A stretch of DNA of 33,717 nucleotides from Lachnospiraceae bacterium (GTDB lineage Bacteria > Bacillota > Clostridia > Lachnospirales > Lachnospiraceae), in contig JAFTFE010000035.1 of NCBI GenBank assembly GCA_017449765.1, positions 1 to 33,717 of the forward strand. Reading direction: 5' to 3'. Of this stretch, positions 26,356 through 33,717 are shown piece after piece. The translations under genes and the position numbers were made by a program. Position 1 is the stretch's first letter. Each line of letters begins with the position of its first letter. The notes beneath the pieces were generated by a model that saw nothing but the letters and a program-made list of their open reading frames with translations, did not search any database and had not been told where the DNA came from.

Positions 26356-28143
26356 TTACTCCCCTATAACAGCAACATAACCCATGGAATTTTCATATAT
26401 CCTTTTCAAACCATCAAAATAGGAATTATGCTGTCTGTAAAAATCATTATCATTAAAAACAATTATATAATGTATATTATCTTTTTTAAGATTATCAAAA
26501 AAGCTGTCATCACCGTAATTCCAATATTGAAAATCGGCCGAACGCTGATTGGTGATTGCCTGCATCCAATAATAATCATCTATACCGGATACAACAGGTA
26601 TATAACTTTCCTCATTATTCATCAGATTTTCATTTACATACTCATAAATGTCAATCTTATACGGAGAATAATTCCTCATATTCATAAATATATAATTAAA
26701 TGTATATATGTGTGACAGATACTCCGCATTAACCTGAGGACTCAACAATTCATTTTTGGCACGCAGGCGGTTCTCAATATTAAGCAGACTCATACTTAAC
26801 ATCCCAAGCCATAATATTATCGTAAATGCGGCAACAAGCCTTGAATTCTTCTCAAGATATGTAAGTCCGATATAAAATAATACCCATGCTAAAAGCCATA
26901 ACATATAATAATTTTTATAATAATAATATGCTGATACTTTATGCTTAACCGCTTCGCACAAAAGTGCAAATACAAATATTACATCAAGTATTGTGAGATA
27001 GATTATTAATCGTCCGTTATCTTTTTTTATCAGACAGATAATTCCCACCAAAGCAACCGGTATTAAAAAGATAAAATTAGAGTATAAATCCTCATACACT
27101 CCACCTTCAATATTTATGGCTGAAGCAACCGTTACTCCACCGGAGCCTCCCTGTGACGAACCGAATATTCCTCCATAAGTATACAGAAAGCCAAATACGG
27201 TAGCGAACAAAAACACACCCAGACCAACCCATATCGTATCTAAGCCAAATAATTTTTTATCTTTATATTGTCTGATTAAAATACAAATCAAAGCCGCAAA
27301 AAAAGTAACCGGCATGAAAAGCACATAGGTTTGGAATATACTATAGCATCCCAAAGCCATAAGTATTATATTAAACCATCTGTTAATATCCTTATCAACA
27401 TAAAAATCCATAAGGGCAAGTATATAAGCAATAACCGTTACTCCCATTCCAAGATACGAAAACCCAAAAAGCGTGCTGTTAAGCGGATATCCGTATAAAT
27501 ACATTAATACAATTATTATTCCTGACATTTTAAGAAAGTTATCTTTTGCCCATCTTCTTATCAGTCCCCAGAACATAAATCCCGCCAAGCACAAATGCAT
27601 GACATCACTTAACACATACACTCTATGTAGTCTGCCTGCTCCGCCAAAAGCACCAAAGGCTTCTAAAAAAAGTCCATTATGCAAAGTTGAATAATACATT
27701 CCGTTTACGCTTTGAGAATTAACAACATTTCTTGCCTGTCCAAAATGTACTGCGGCATCTACAGAATTATAATTTATTAAAAGTTCTGATCCGTACCTTT
27801 TTCCCGCAAACACTATAACCGTTAAAATAATAATTATCCATATTACAAAATCAATCCACTCATATTTATATTTCTGATATTGCTTATTTTTAATTATAAA
27901 AATCCATAAAATTACAGCAGGAATCAAATCAAATAATCCAATTGATATTATATTTACAGGAATATGTATAAGATTAATTATACCTGCAACAAATGTCTGA
28001 TACCCCATCAATGTCAAAAAAGTAACAGGCAACCATGTTCCTGCATATAATTTATTATCTGTTTTTTTATACAAATAAAATCCCGAAACAGCTGCAAGCA
28101 TACATATTATGTAAAAACAGGCTGCTATAACCGATAACTTCAT
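26356..28143 (-). CDS. Large polytopic membrane protein, probable GT-C glycosyltransferase or polymerase
   Basis: ATG 28143 is chosen because TTTTGGAGGAAAC precedes it; the frame extends to 28194 but without a ribosome site. The 595-residue product has about 13-14 membrane helices and then a soluble C-terminal part (from about residue 470) with YSPYKIDIYEYVNE and many Tyr/Asn. An outer loop after an early helix reads INYNSVDAAVHFGQARN, with an acidic-His pattern like the catalytic loop of GT-C enzymes. I do not recognise a named family. It is the first gene of the polysaccharide operon and could be the missing polymerase or a GT-C transferase. Confidence 0.7.
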   Translation of the reverse strand: MKLSVIAACFYIICMLAAVSGFYLYKKTDNKLYAGTWLPVTFLTLMGYQTFVAGIINLIHIPVNIISIGLFDLIPAVILWIFIIKNKQYQKYKYEWIDFVIWIIIILTVIVFAGKRYGSELLINYNSVDAAVHFGQARNVVNSQSVNGMYYSTLHNGLFLEAFGAFGGAGRLHRVYVLSDVMHLCLAGFMFWGLIRRWAKDNFLKMSGIIIVLMYLYGYPLNSTLFGFSYLGMGVTVIAYILALMDFYVDKDINRWFNIILMALGCYSIFQTYVLFMPVTFFAALICILIRQYKDKKLFGLDTIWVGLGVFLFATVFGFLYTYGGIFGSSQGGSGGVTVASAINIEGGVYEDLYSNFIFLIPVALVGIICLIKKDNGRLIIYLTILDVIFVFALLCEAVKHKVSAYYYYKNYYMLWLLAWVLFYIGLTYLEKNSRLVAAFTIILWLGMLSMSLLNIENRLRAKNELLSPQVNAEYLSHIYTFNYIFMNMRNYSPYKIDIYEYVNENLMNNEESYIPVVSGIDDYYWMQAITNQRSADFQYWNYGDDSFFDNLKKDNIHYIIVFNDNDFYRQHNSYFDGLKRIYENSMGYVAVIGE

Positions 28144-28176
28144 GTTTCCTCCAAAATACAAATATTTACAGTATGA

Positions 28177-28205
28177 ATTATATAATAACTCCATAATTAT
28201 TTCAA
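28177..28205 (-). promoter_or_regulatory. Sigma-A promoter of the polysaccharide operon
   Basis: On the minus strand TTGAAA (28205-28200), a 17-bp spacer and TATAAT (28182-28177). The inferred start is near 28170, about 27 nt before ATG 28143. No internal terminator was seen from here to 16839, so all ten genes may be one transcript. Confidence 0.8.
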
Positions 28206-28218
28206 TTATAATTAAAGT

Positions 28219-28250
28219 AAAAAGCGCATCTGCAATATTTTTGCAGATGC
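28219..28250 (-). terminator. Rho-independent terminator of the 61-residue repeat gene
   Basis: A perfect 10-bp stem (GCATCTGCAA at 28226-28235, TTGCAGATGC at 28241-28250) with a 5-nt loop. On the minus strand GCTTTTTAC follows; on the plus strand ACTTACTTTTTT follows, so it could also act in both directions. It insulates the small gene from the polysaccharide promoter just beyond. Confidence 0.88.
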
Positions 28251-28271
28251 ACTTACTTTTTTATACATTCT

Positions 28272-28457
28272 TTACTTCTTTATCTTGTTCTCAACCTTAT
28301 CCTTGATATCTCCAACCTTGTCCTTGATTTTATCATCAATATCGGTCTTATCAAGTATATCCTTAGCCGTTTTCTTTATCTTTCCGGCATTTGCCTTGAT
28401 TTTGTCATCAATGTCCGTTTTCTCAAGTGCGTCATCAACCTTCTTCTTAATATCCAT
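28272..28457 (-). CDS. Small Lys/Asp-rich protein with internal repeats
   Basis: ATG 28457 is chosen because AAAAGGAG lies 6 bases upstream; the frame extends to 28484 without a site. The 61-residue product is almost all Lys, Asp, Ile, Val and Ala. It holds two copies of a unit ending KTDIDDKIK, at about residues 8-19 and 31-42, each followed by an alternating charged helix (KIKKTAKDIL, KDKVENKIKK). It should form an amphipathic helix or coiled coil and has no signal peptide. It recalls small stress or antitoxin-like helical proteins, but I cannot assign a family. It has its own strong promoter and terminator, so it is a single, probably abundant transcript. Confidence 0.75.
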   Translation of the reverse strand: MDIKKKVDDALEKTDIDDKIKANAGKIKKTAKDILDKTDIDDKIKDKVGDIKDKVENKIKK

Positions 28458-28547
28458 TTTAATTCTCCTTTTCTTGTTTTTCATAGCTTCAAGCTTTCTC
28501 TTAATCCGTATTTTGAATCATCAAAAAGTATGCCTGAATCTCCTCTC

Positions 28548-28576
28548 ATTATACCCATTGTATTATAAAATGTAAA
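28548..28576 (-). promoter_or_regulatory. Sigma-A promoter of the 61-residue repeat gene
   Basis: On the minus strand TTTACA (28576-28571), 17 bp, TATAAT (28553-28548). The inferred start is near 28541, leaving an untranslated leader of about 84 nt before ATG 28457, longer than its neighbours. Confidence 0.78.
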
Positions 28577-28581
28577 CAAAA

Positions 28582-29331
28582 TTAGCGCTTACGTCTTCGT
28601 CTTTTTTTGAAACTCTTCTGTGTAATTAATCTTCCTTTGGCAGCCTGTTCAACCATAAGTTCAAGTTTTTTCTGCGGATCAGTCTCTGCTTCCAGCTTCT
28701 TCTGAATCTCTCCCTTTCTATACTCCTTGAGAGTTTCTTCTACGGTATTATAATCTCGTTCGAACAAAACCTCACTTATCTGTATGTTTAGTTTGCTTAT
28801 ATCAATCCTGCCTTTCCTATCATCAGGCAATTTTGTTCTTTCAATTATTTTTTTTATTACATAATCCTTACTCTTATCCTTGTATTTAGGCATAAGATTA
28901 AGCTCCTGTATATGTGCAAGCTCAGGGCGCCATAATATCTGCAGCTTTCTTTCGGGACTAAGCTTAGGATTTCTCTCAGGCTTTCGCAGTATATAAAAGT
29001 CAAATTCATTATCGACGTATTCAACCGTTATCACACCCCAGTATGACGGTACATGTTCTCTTATGTGCATAGCATGGCTTGTACCGACTACAGCTATATT
29101 ATAATCATAATACTTATCATAGTCCTTAACCTGCCCTTCAAGCCTTGTATAAGAATCCGCATCGCTTTTTATTTCAAGACCATACAGAGCATCCTCTGTA
29201 ACCATAACCACATCTGCTCTTGACGAGCCCATAGTCTTCTCTTCAATTATCCTGACCTTGCCATAGCTTTCCTCAAGAAAGTCAAAAAGCGGCTCCCTTA
29301 TGTCCGCATCTTTAAGTACAGTATTCTTCAT
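28582..29331 (-). CDS. sce7726 family protein (PD-(D/E)XK-like)
   Basis: ATG 29331 has GGAG 8 bases upstream; the longer frame begins with TTG at 29406. The 249-residue product starts with IREPLFDFLEESYG and has an acidic nuclease-like core: SSRADVVMV with D40, then LEIKSDADSYTRLEGQ with E53 and K55, followed by KDYDKYYD and the buried strand NIAVVGTSH. This D...ExK order with a trailing Q is the sce7726 version of the PD-(D/E)XK fold. The C-terminus is very basic (KKRRRRKR), suggesting nucleic-acid binding. The function of the family is unknown; a defence or DNA-handling nuclease is plausible. It follows the TtcA-like gene by about 80 bp. Confidence 0.75.
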   Translation of the reverse strand: MKNTVLKDADIREPLFDFLEESYGKVRIIEEKTMGSSRADVVMVTEDALYGLEIKSDADSYTRLEGQVKDYDKYYDYNIAVVGTSHAMHIREHVPSYWGVITVEYVDNEFDFYILRKPERNPKLSPERKLQILWRPELAHIQELNLMPKYKDKSKDYVIKKIIERTKLPDDRKGRIDISKLNIQISEVLFERDYNTVEETLKEYRKGEIQKKLEAETDPQKKLELMVEQAAKGRLITQKSFKKRRRRKR

Positions 29332-29410
29332 ATCAGATACTCCATAATAAATTTTATCTGCCTTACAGATGCATATAAAACCTCTATAAAGCAGATATTT
29401 TGTCAATCAT

Positions 29411-30568
29411 TTAATAATCATCCAGAAAATTATGAACTATTCCGTCTTTTTTGTAAGCTATCAGTGTATCAAGACTTACATTTTTTACACTATTGAATAT
29501 ATTGGTCTCCACAAATGGATTGGTTTCCTTAAGCTTAGCAATAAGCTTCTTTGTCTCCATACGTTTCGATACAGATACCCCATCATCTCGACATGAACTG
29601 CATGTATCGGTAAAATGGCAGGCACACTGTATAAAATGAAGATTATTGTAATCCCTCCATGCCTTAATATCATCCTCACGTATCAGATACATGGGGCGTA
29701 TTAATTCCATGCCTTCAAAATTCGTACTGTGAAGCTTAGGCATCATAGTCTGAACCTGTGCGCCCCACAGCATTCCCATAAGTATAGTCTCTATTACATC
29801 ATCGTAATGATGTCCCAATGCAATCTTATTACAGCCAAGCTCCTTGGCCTTACTGTACAGATGCCCCCTGCGCATACGCGCACACAGATAACACGGAGAT
29901 TTTTCAATATCATATACCGCATCAAATATCGTAGTCTCAAATATCGTAATTGGGATTCCAAGCGAAGCGGCATTACTTTCAATTATAAGCCGATTAAGCT
30001 CATTATATCCCGGATCCATAACAAGAAATACAAGTTCAAAGGAAAACTTCTTATGACGTTTTAATTCCTGAAATAATTTTGCCATAAGCATAGAATCCTT
30101 ACCACCCGATATACACACGGCAATCTTATCGCCCTCTTCGACCAGATTATATGTCTTGATAGCTTTGGTAAATCTGCTGAATAAGCTCTCCCTGAATCTT
30201 CTGTTCTTCATTATCGAGCTTTCTATCTCAGAGCTTCTGTCTGTGCTGCTCATGGACTTTCTAAGCCATGCTCCGTAACCATCCTTTAAGCTGTATGCGT
30301 CATAGCCCATATTTCTTAATTCATTTGCTGCTTCAGCACTTTGAGTGCCATGCATACAAAGAAGTATAAGTTTTCTATCCTTAGGCAGCGTTTTGTCTAT
30401 CGCACTTTTGAATATATCAGGACAGCTTACAGCCTCCGGCATAGAGCCATAGCTGTAGGATATATCGTCACGGATATCAATAAGTGTATAGGTGCCCTCC
30501 GGCAAATCAGCCATTTCTTCTAAAGTAATATCTATGTTATCTGTCGGCACTATCTGTTCCTGCGGCAT
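29411..30568 (-). CDS. Rhodanese fused to TtcA/TilS-like PP-loop ATPase (tRNA thiolation)
   Basis: A 385-residue protein with two domains. Residues about 12-105 are a rhodanese with active-site C71 in LLCMHGTQSAE. Residues about 125-385 are a TtcA-type PP-loop enzyme: SGGKDS (154-159), CYLCARMRRG with C226 and C229, and LGHHYDDVIET. TtcA-type enzymes thiolate C32 of tRNA with a [4Fe-4S] cluster held by three Cys. Here C315, C317, C323 and C326 give several choices for the third ligand. The fused rhodanese probably carries persulfide sulfur to the PP-loop site. Start AAAAGGAG before ATG 30568, 14 bp after the MCP stop, so they are co-transcribed. Confidence 0.86.
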   Translation of the reverse strand: MPQEQIVPTDNIDITLEEMADLPEGTYTLIDIRDDISYSYGSMPEAVSCPDIFKSAIDKTLPKDRKLILLCMHGTQSAEAANELRNMGYDAYSLKDGYGAWLRKSMSSTDRSSEIESSIMKNRRFRESLFSRFTKAIKTYNLVEEGDKIAVCISGGKDSMLMAKLFQELKRHKKFSFELVFLVMDPGYNELNRLIIESNAASLGIPITIFETTIFDAVYDIEKSPCYLCARMRRGHLYSKAKELGCNKIALGHHYDDVIETILMGMLWGAQVQTMMPKLHSTNFEGMELIRPMYLIREDDIKAWRDYNNLHFIQCACHFTDTCSSCRDDGVSVSKRMETKKLIAKLKETNPFVETNIFNSVKNVSLDTLIAYKKDGIVHNFLDDY

Positions 30569-30582
30569 TGCCTATACTCCTT

Positions 30583-32664
30583 TTATTCCAATGTAAATTT
30601 GGACATTTCATTTTCTATCATCTCAGATGCAGCATCCATATGTTCAACCTTCTCGGCAATCTCATATATAGCTTCTGTCTGTTCCATGATATGTATTGCC
30701 GCCTGCCTTGCATCCTTCTCTGTCTTCTTGGATATCTCATAAATATTATCAACAGAGGATACAACTTCTTCATTTACATTATCTGCTGTATCTATCAATG
30801 TTTCTACCTGCTCTACAGCTTTCCATGACTCCTGTGAAGATTTATGGAAATGCGCAAATGATTCCTCAACATTACTCATAGATAATATCTCATCCTGGAA
30901 TAAATCCTTGATATAATCTATCTCTACAACTATATCTGATATCTGTTTTTGAATATCCGACACTATACCCTCTATATTTTCAGTTGCAACAGCCGAGTTA
31001 TCTGCCAATGATGAAATCTGCTCTGCGACTACGGCGAAGCCTCGTCCCTGCTCACCGGCTCTTGCAGCCTCGATTGATGCATTTAACGAAAGAAGACTCG
31101 TCTCACTTGATATATCATTAATTTCCTGTACTATCTTGCCAATCTGTTCGGAGGATTTGTTAAGCTCCATAACCTTGTCATAAGATGATTGAACGGCTAC
31201 CAAACTTGCCTCGCTCTTGGACTTAAGCTCATTTACATTTCTAATACCTGTATCGCTTAACTCCTTTGTAGCCTGTACTCCGCGTACCAAAACCTTACTC
31301 ATCTCATGAAGCTGTTCATGACAATCCTTTAACTGTTCGGTAAGTTCAACTACCTTACGAGTATCATCCGATTGCGCAACTGCGCCCTCAGATATACTTT
31401 CCATATCTGAAACCACATTCTCTGATTCTTTGGAAATATCTGACAGCCTGCTTGCACTGCCATGCACATCATGAAGGAGTGAAACCGTTTCATTTAATAC
31501 TCGTGATACCTTGTCGGTAAGTACATTGAAGCTTTCAGCAAGAACTCCAACCTCCGTATTATTATCGGTATCTGCTTTGATCGAGAAATCTCCTTCCGAA
31601 GCAGCTCCGATAATACCTGTTATATCGACTATAGGATTAGTAACCTTTTTAGCAATTCCATTTACTATAAATGCCGCTGCCACCAATGCCAATGCAGTGA
31701 TAATAAGTGCTATCATAACCACAACATATATCGGCATCATAAGCTTTGACCTTCTTTGCAAGGTAACTACCGACCATTGGTCAGAATATCCGTCTAATGC
31801 AACGGGCGAATATGAAGCATAATACTTGCCATCCTCCATTTTGATGATTTTGTTTCCGCTCTTGCCCGACATAACATCACTAATCATATTTTTAAAGGAT
31901 TCTGTCTCATATATATTTTCTTCCTGAGTAAGTATATTACCATCCTCATCTGTTTTGGCATTTCCGTTTGAATCCTTGACAGATACAGTCTTGGTATATG
32001 TAACATAGTTATATAATTCTTCAATATATGTAGCATCAGGGTGTGCAACTATATTTCCTTCGCCGTCTATTATGAAAACAATTTTATCATTATCAACATC
32101 AGAATACTCATTTACCATTGATACAAGATAATCAAGCTTTATATCGGTTGCAAAAACTCCGATAAAACTGCCGTCATCATACATAGGAAAAAATACAGAA
32201 GCACACGGCATACCCGTATTTACCGAATAATATGATTTTGATACAAAAGGCTGCTTGTCCGCCATTACCTGCTGAAACCACCATCTTGTACTTCTGTCAG
32301 CCAGTTCTCCGCTTGAACGACCGGTCTGCATTCCCGTAGTGTCCTGTATATAGAGAAGTTCAAGATAGTCATTTCTGCTTACGCAATCCTCCAATATCGG
32401 AGTCTGCACATCAGTTTCCATAGTAAGTATGTCAGGAGAGTTCGCAAGTTCCTCCGACAGAGCATATGCCTCAGACATAAACGAAGACACATTCTTAGCA
32501 ATCAGTTCGTTCTCAGCCTGACTGTCCTTCCTGATTTGATTTTGAAAAGCCCTGTATGATGTAATACCAAGCACACAAAGAATTGTAAGTGCAAGTATGC
32601 CCATTACAAGCAATATTGGTCTTAAAAATTGATTAAGTATTTTGGCATTCTTATTTTCTTTCAT
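30583..32664 (-). CDS. Methyl-accepting chemotaxis protein with dCache sensor
   Basis: A 693-residue transmembrane receptor. TM1 is about 15-37 and TM2 about 311-335. The outer region (about 40-305) is a dCache sensor with RWWF (127-130), SKSYYS and [10 protein letters not shown] (D174). This is close to the amino-acid-binding R-x-W-(Y/F)...D pattern, although the leading Tyr is not seen. HAMP is about 337-390. The cytoplasmic hairpin tip is conserved ([21 protein letters not shown], about 530-550) and should bind CheA and CheW. The C-terminus (FTLE) has no CheR-tether pentapeptide. Other chemotaxis genes are not in the window. Confidence 0.92.
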   Translation of the reverse strand: MKENKNAKILNQFLRPILLVMGILALTILCVLGITSYRAFQNQIRKDSQAENELIAKNVSSFMSEAYALSEELANSPDILTMETDVQTPILEDCVSRNDYLELLYIQDTTGMQTGRSSGELADRSTRWWFQQVMADKQPFVSKSYYSVNTGMPCASVFFPMYDDGSFIGVFATDIKLDYLVSMVNEYSDVDNDKIVFIIDGEGNIVAHPDATYIEELYNYVTYTKTVSVKDSNGNAKTDEDGNILTQEENIYETESFKNMISDVMSGKSGNKIIKMEDGKYYASYSPVALDGYSDQWSVVTLQRRSKLMMPIYVVVMIALIITALALVAAAFIVNGIAKKVTNPIVDITGIIGAASEGDFSIKADTDNNTEVGVLAESFNVLTDKVSRVLNETVSLLHDVHGSASRLSDISKESENVVSDMESISEGAVAQSDDTRKVVELTEQLKDCHEQLHEMSKVLVRGVQATKELSDTGIRNVNELKSKSEASLVAVQSSYDKVMELNKSSEQIGKIVQEINDISSETSLLSLNASIEAARAGEQGRGFAVVAEQISSLADNSAVATENIEGIVSDIQKQISDIVVEIDYIKDLFQDEILSMSNVEESFAHFHKSSQESWKAVEQVETLIDTADNVNEEVVSSVDNIYEISKKTEKDARQAAIHIMEQTEAIYEIAEKVEHMDAASEMIENEMSKFTLE

Positions 32665-32713
32665 TCTACATCTTCCTTTAATAATACATCTAAGCAGTTT
32701 TGCTTAATTTATC

Positions 32714-33016
32714 CTACGCCTCATAATCCATACACACTCGTGATTTGGTAAATGGTCTCACCTTACCGTCTGCAACCGCAACATGCTCAGGATGAACTGC
32801 ATATCCCTTTAGTGCACTCTCATCTTCAAAACTCGAATCAAGCATAAGGTCTGCATTGGAGCTTTCCAATCCATATATATTGACCGTAATATCAATAAGC
32901 CCCGGTATCTTCCCCTTTAAACCTTCCAAGCCTTCCTTTATTTCTTTTTTAGCGCTTTCCCTTTCCGACTCCGAAAGTTCATCTTTTAGCTGCCAGAGTA
33001 TAATATGTTTTACCAT
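32714..33016 (-). CDS. Dabb family protein (stress-responsive A/B barrel)
   Basis: A 100-residue single-domain protein, full length for the family. VKHIILWQLKDE at the start and YAVHPEHVAVADGKVRPF near the end are the two Dabb landmarks (PF07876). These dimeric barrels are found in plants and bacteria with mostly unknown roles, sometimes as small-molecule-binding or enzyme-like proteins. GGGAGGTG precedes ATG 33016. It is 49 bp upstream of the MCP gene on the same strand; a weak TAAGCA/TGCTTA hairpin at 32691-32706 without a T-tract lies between. Confidence 0.88.
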   Translation of the reverse strand: MVKHIILWQLKDELSESERESAKKEIKEGLEGLKGKIPGLIDITVNIYGLESSNADLMLDSSFEDESALKGYAVHPEHVAVADGKVRPFTKSRVCMDYEA

Positions 33017-33108
33017 TCTTTAACACCTCCCAAGTGCATAAAATACCTTATATATTTTATCATACATGAAACAATTTTACCATATCATAATAATTTATTC
33101 TTTCACTT

Positions 33109-33717
33109 TTAAAATGCGAACTGACTGTTGTACAAATCGGCGTAGAATCCGTTTGCTGCAAGGAGTTCGGTATGAGTTCCGCTTTCCACGATGTCACCGT
33201 CTTTCATTACGAGGATGCAGTCTGCATCTCGTATGGTAGATAAGCGGTGTGCGATTACGAAACTGGTTCTGCCTTTGGTGAGGTTATGCATACCTCTTTG
33301 TATTCTTGCTTCGGTTCTTGTATCTACACTTGAAGTTGCTTCATCAAGTATGAGTATCGGACTGTTGGCAAGCACAGCTCTTGCTATGGTAAGAAGCTGC
33401 CTTTGTCCCTGTGATACGTTAGTCGCATCCTCGTTTAGCTCGAAGTTGTAGCCATCCGGAAGTGTGGATATGAAGTGGTGCGCATGTGCTGTCTTAGCCG
33501 CTGCGATTACCTCCTCATCGGTTGCATCTTCACGACCGAATCTTATATTTTCCATAATTGAACCCTTAAAGAGCCAGGTGTCCTGAAGTACCATTCCAAA
33601 TGCCGAGCGAAGCTCACGTCTGTTAAAGTCCTTAACATTATGTCCGTCAACTTTAATTGCTCCGCCGTTTACATCATAAAAACGCATCAAAAGCTTAACC
33701 ATGGTGGTCTTGCCTGC
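33109..33717 (-). CDS. ABC exporter ATP-binding subunit, C-terminal part (gene continues past the window)
   Basis: The frame runs through 33717. The bases before the internal ATG 33702 encode AGKTT, the end of Walker A, so the gene starts outside the window. Visible parts are the Q-loop (MVLQDTWLF), signature VSQGQRQLLTIARA, Walker B ILILDEATSSVD and switch AHRLST. The signature reads VSQGQ rather than LSGGQ, a common form in one half of heterodimeric multidrug exporters. The upstream membrane domain should be fused on the N-terminal side. No clear terminator was seen in the 92 bp that follow. Confidence 0.93.
   Translation of the reverse strand, partial: AGKTTMVKLLMRFYDVNGGAIKVDGHNVKDFNRRELRSAFGMVLQDTWLFKGSIMENIRFGREDATDEEVIAAAKTAHAHHFISTLPDGYNFELNEDATNVSQGQRQLLTIARAVLANSPILILDEATSSVDTRTEARIQRGMHNLTKGRTSFVIAHRLSTIRDADCILVMKDGDIVESGTHTELLAANGFYADLYNSQFAF

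Noticed and set aside
28488-28555. A 22-codon upstream frame (ATGAGAGGAGATTC start) in the leader of the repeat gene
   Set aside because: Its ATG overlaps the -10 element and would fall before the inferred start; there is no ribosome site. Kept only as a possibility if a further upstream promoter is used.
32691-32706. TAAGCA-GTTT-TGCTTA hairpin as a terminator between the Dabb and MCP genes
   Set aside because: Only a 6-bp AT-rich stem and no T-tract follows on the minus strand.

Overview
The window is AT-rich DNA with Firmicutes-type Shine-Dalgarno sites and sigma-A-like promoters. The gene families (LytS-type kinase, Rpn-like nuclease, REC-GGDEF proteins with a degenerate C-terminal GGDEF fold, histidine kinases ending in HPt plus a conserved tail, DUF2142 and CDP-glycerol-transferase-like proteins) point to an anaerobic member of the Lachnospiraceae, close to Butyrivibrio, Lachnospira or Agathobacter. 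That placement is inferred from protein flavour, not from a marker gene. No rRNA, tRNA, CRISPR array, insertion sequence or prophage was seen.

Layout: (1) 2-713, the 3' part of an Rpn/PD-(D/E)XK nuclease gene with its terminator. (2) 800-2816, two palindromic operators, a promoter and a two-gene LytST-like system whose regulator is an XRE helix-turn-helix fused in front of a receiver. (3) 13296 down to 2819 on the minus strand, five co-directional signalling genes: REC-GGDEF, pseudoREC-REC, a sensory [FeFe]-hydrogenase/HisKA/REC/HPt protein, a frameshifted hybrid kinase, and a hybrid kinase carrying a DegV fatty-acid-binding domain. (4) 13401-15150, a DUF234-type ATPase with repeats around its promoter, and a 120-bp inverted repeat. 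(5) 15151-16822, a sodium:solute symporter with a structured leader. (6) 28205 down to 16839 on the minus strand, a surface-polysaccharide operon: two polytopic proteins, GT2, FdtA, FdtB, Wzx-type flippase, two TagF-like proteins, GNAT and an anchored NlpC/P60 protein. (7) 28219-33717, a 61-residue repeat protein, sce7726, rhodanese-TtcA, MCP, Dabb, and the 3' end of an ABC exporter gene.

The most unusual part is the 2.8-13.3 kb block. Its architecture suggests a multistep phosphorelay that takes in a hydrogen or redox signal (H-cluster domain) and a lipid signal (DegV) and ends at receivers, one on a diguanylate cyclase. The hydrogenase protein has a phospho-acceptor HisKA domain, a receiver and an HPt but no HATPase domain, so it cannot phosphorylate itself and probably depends on a neighbouring kinase. 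An identical 19-bp near-palindrome sits at both ends of the block, upstream of the XRE-REC gene and upstream of the REC-GGDEF gene, which suggests shared control. The polysaccharide operon next door is a plausible but unproven target of the c-di-GMP output.
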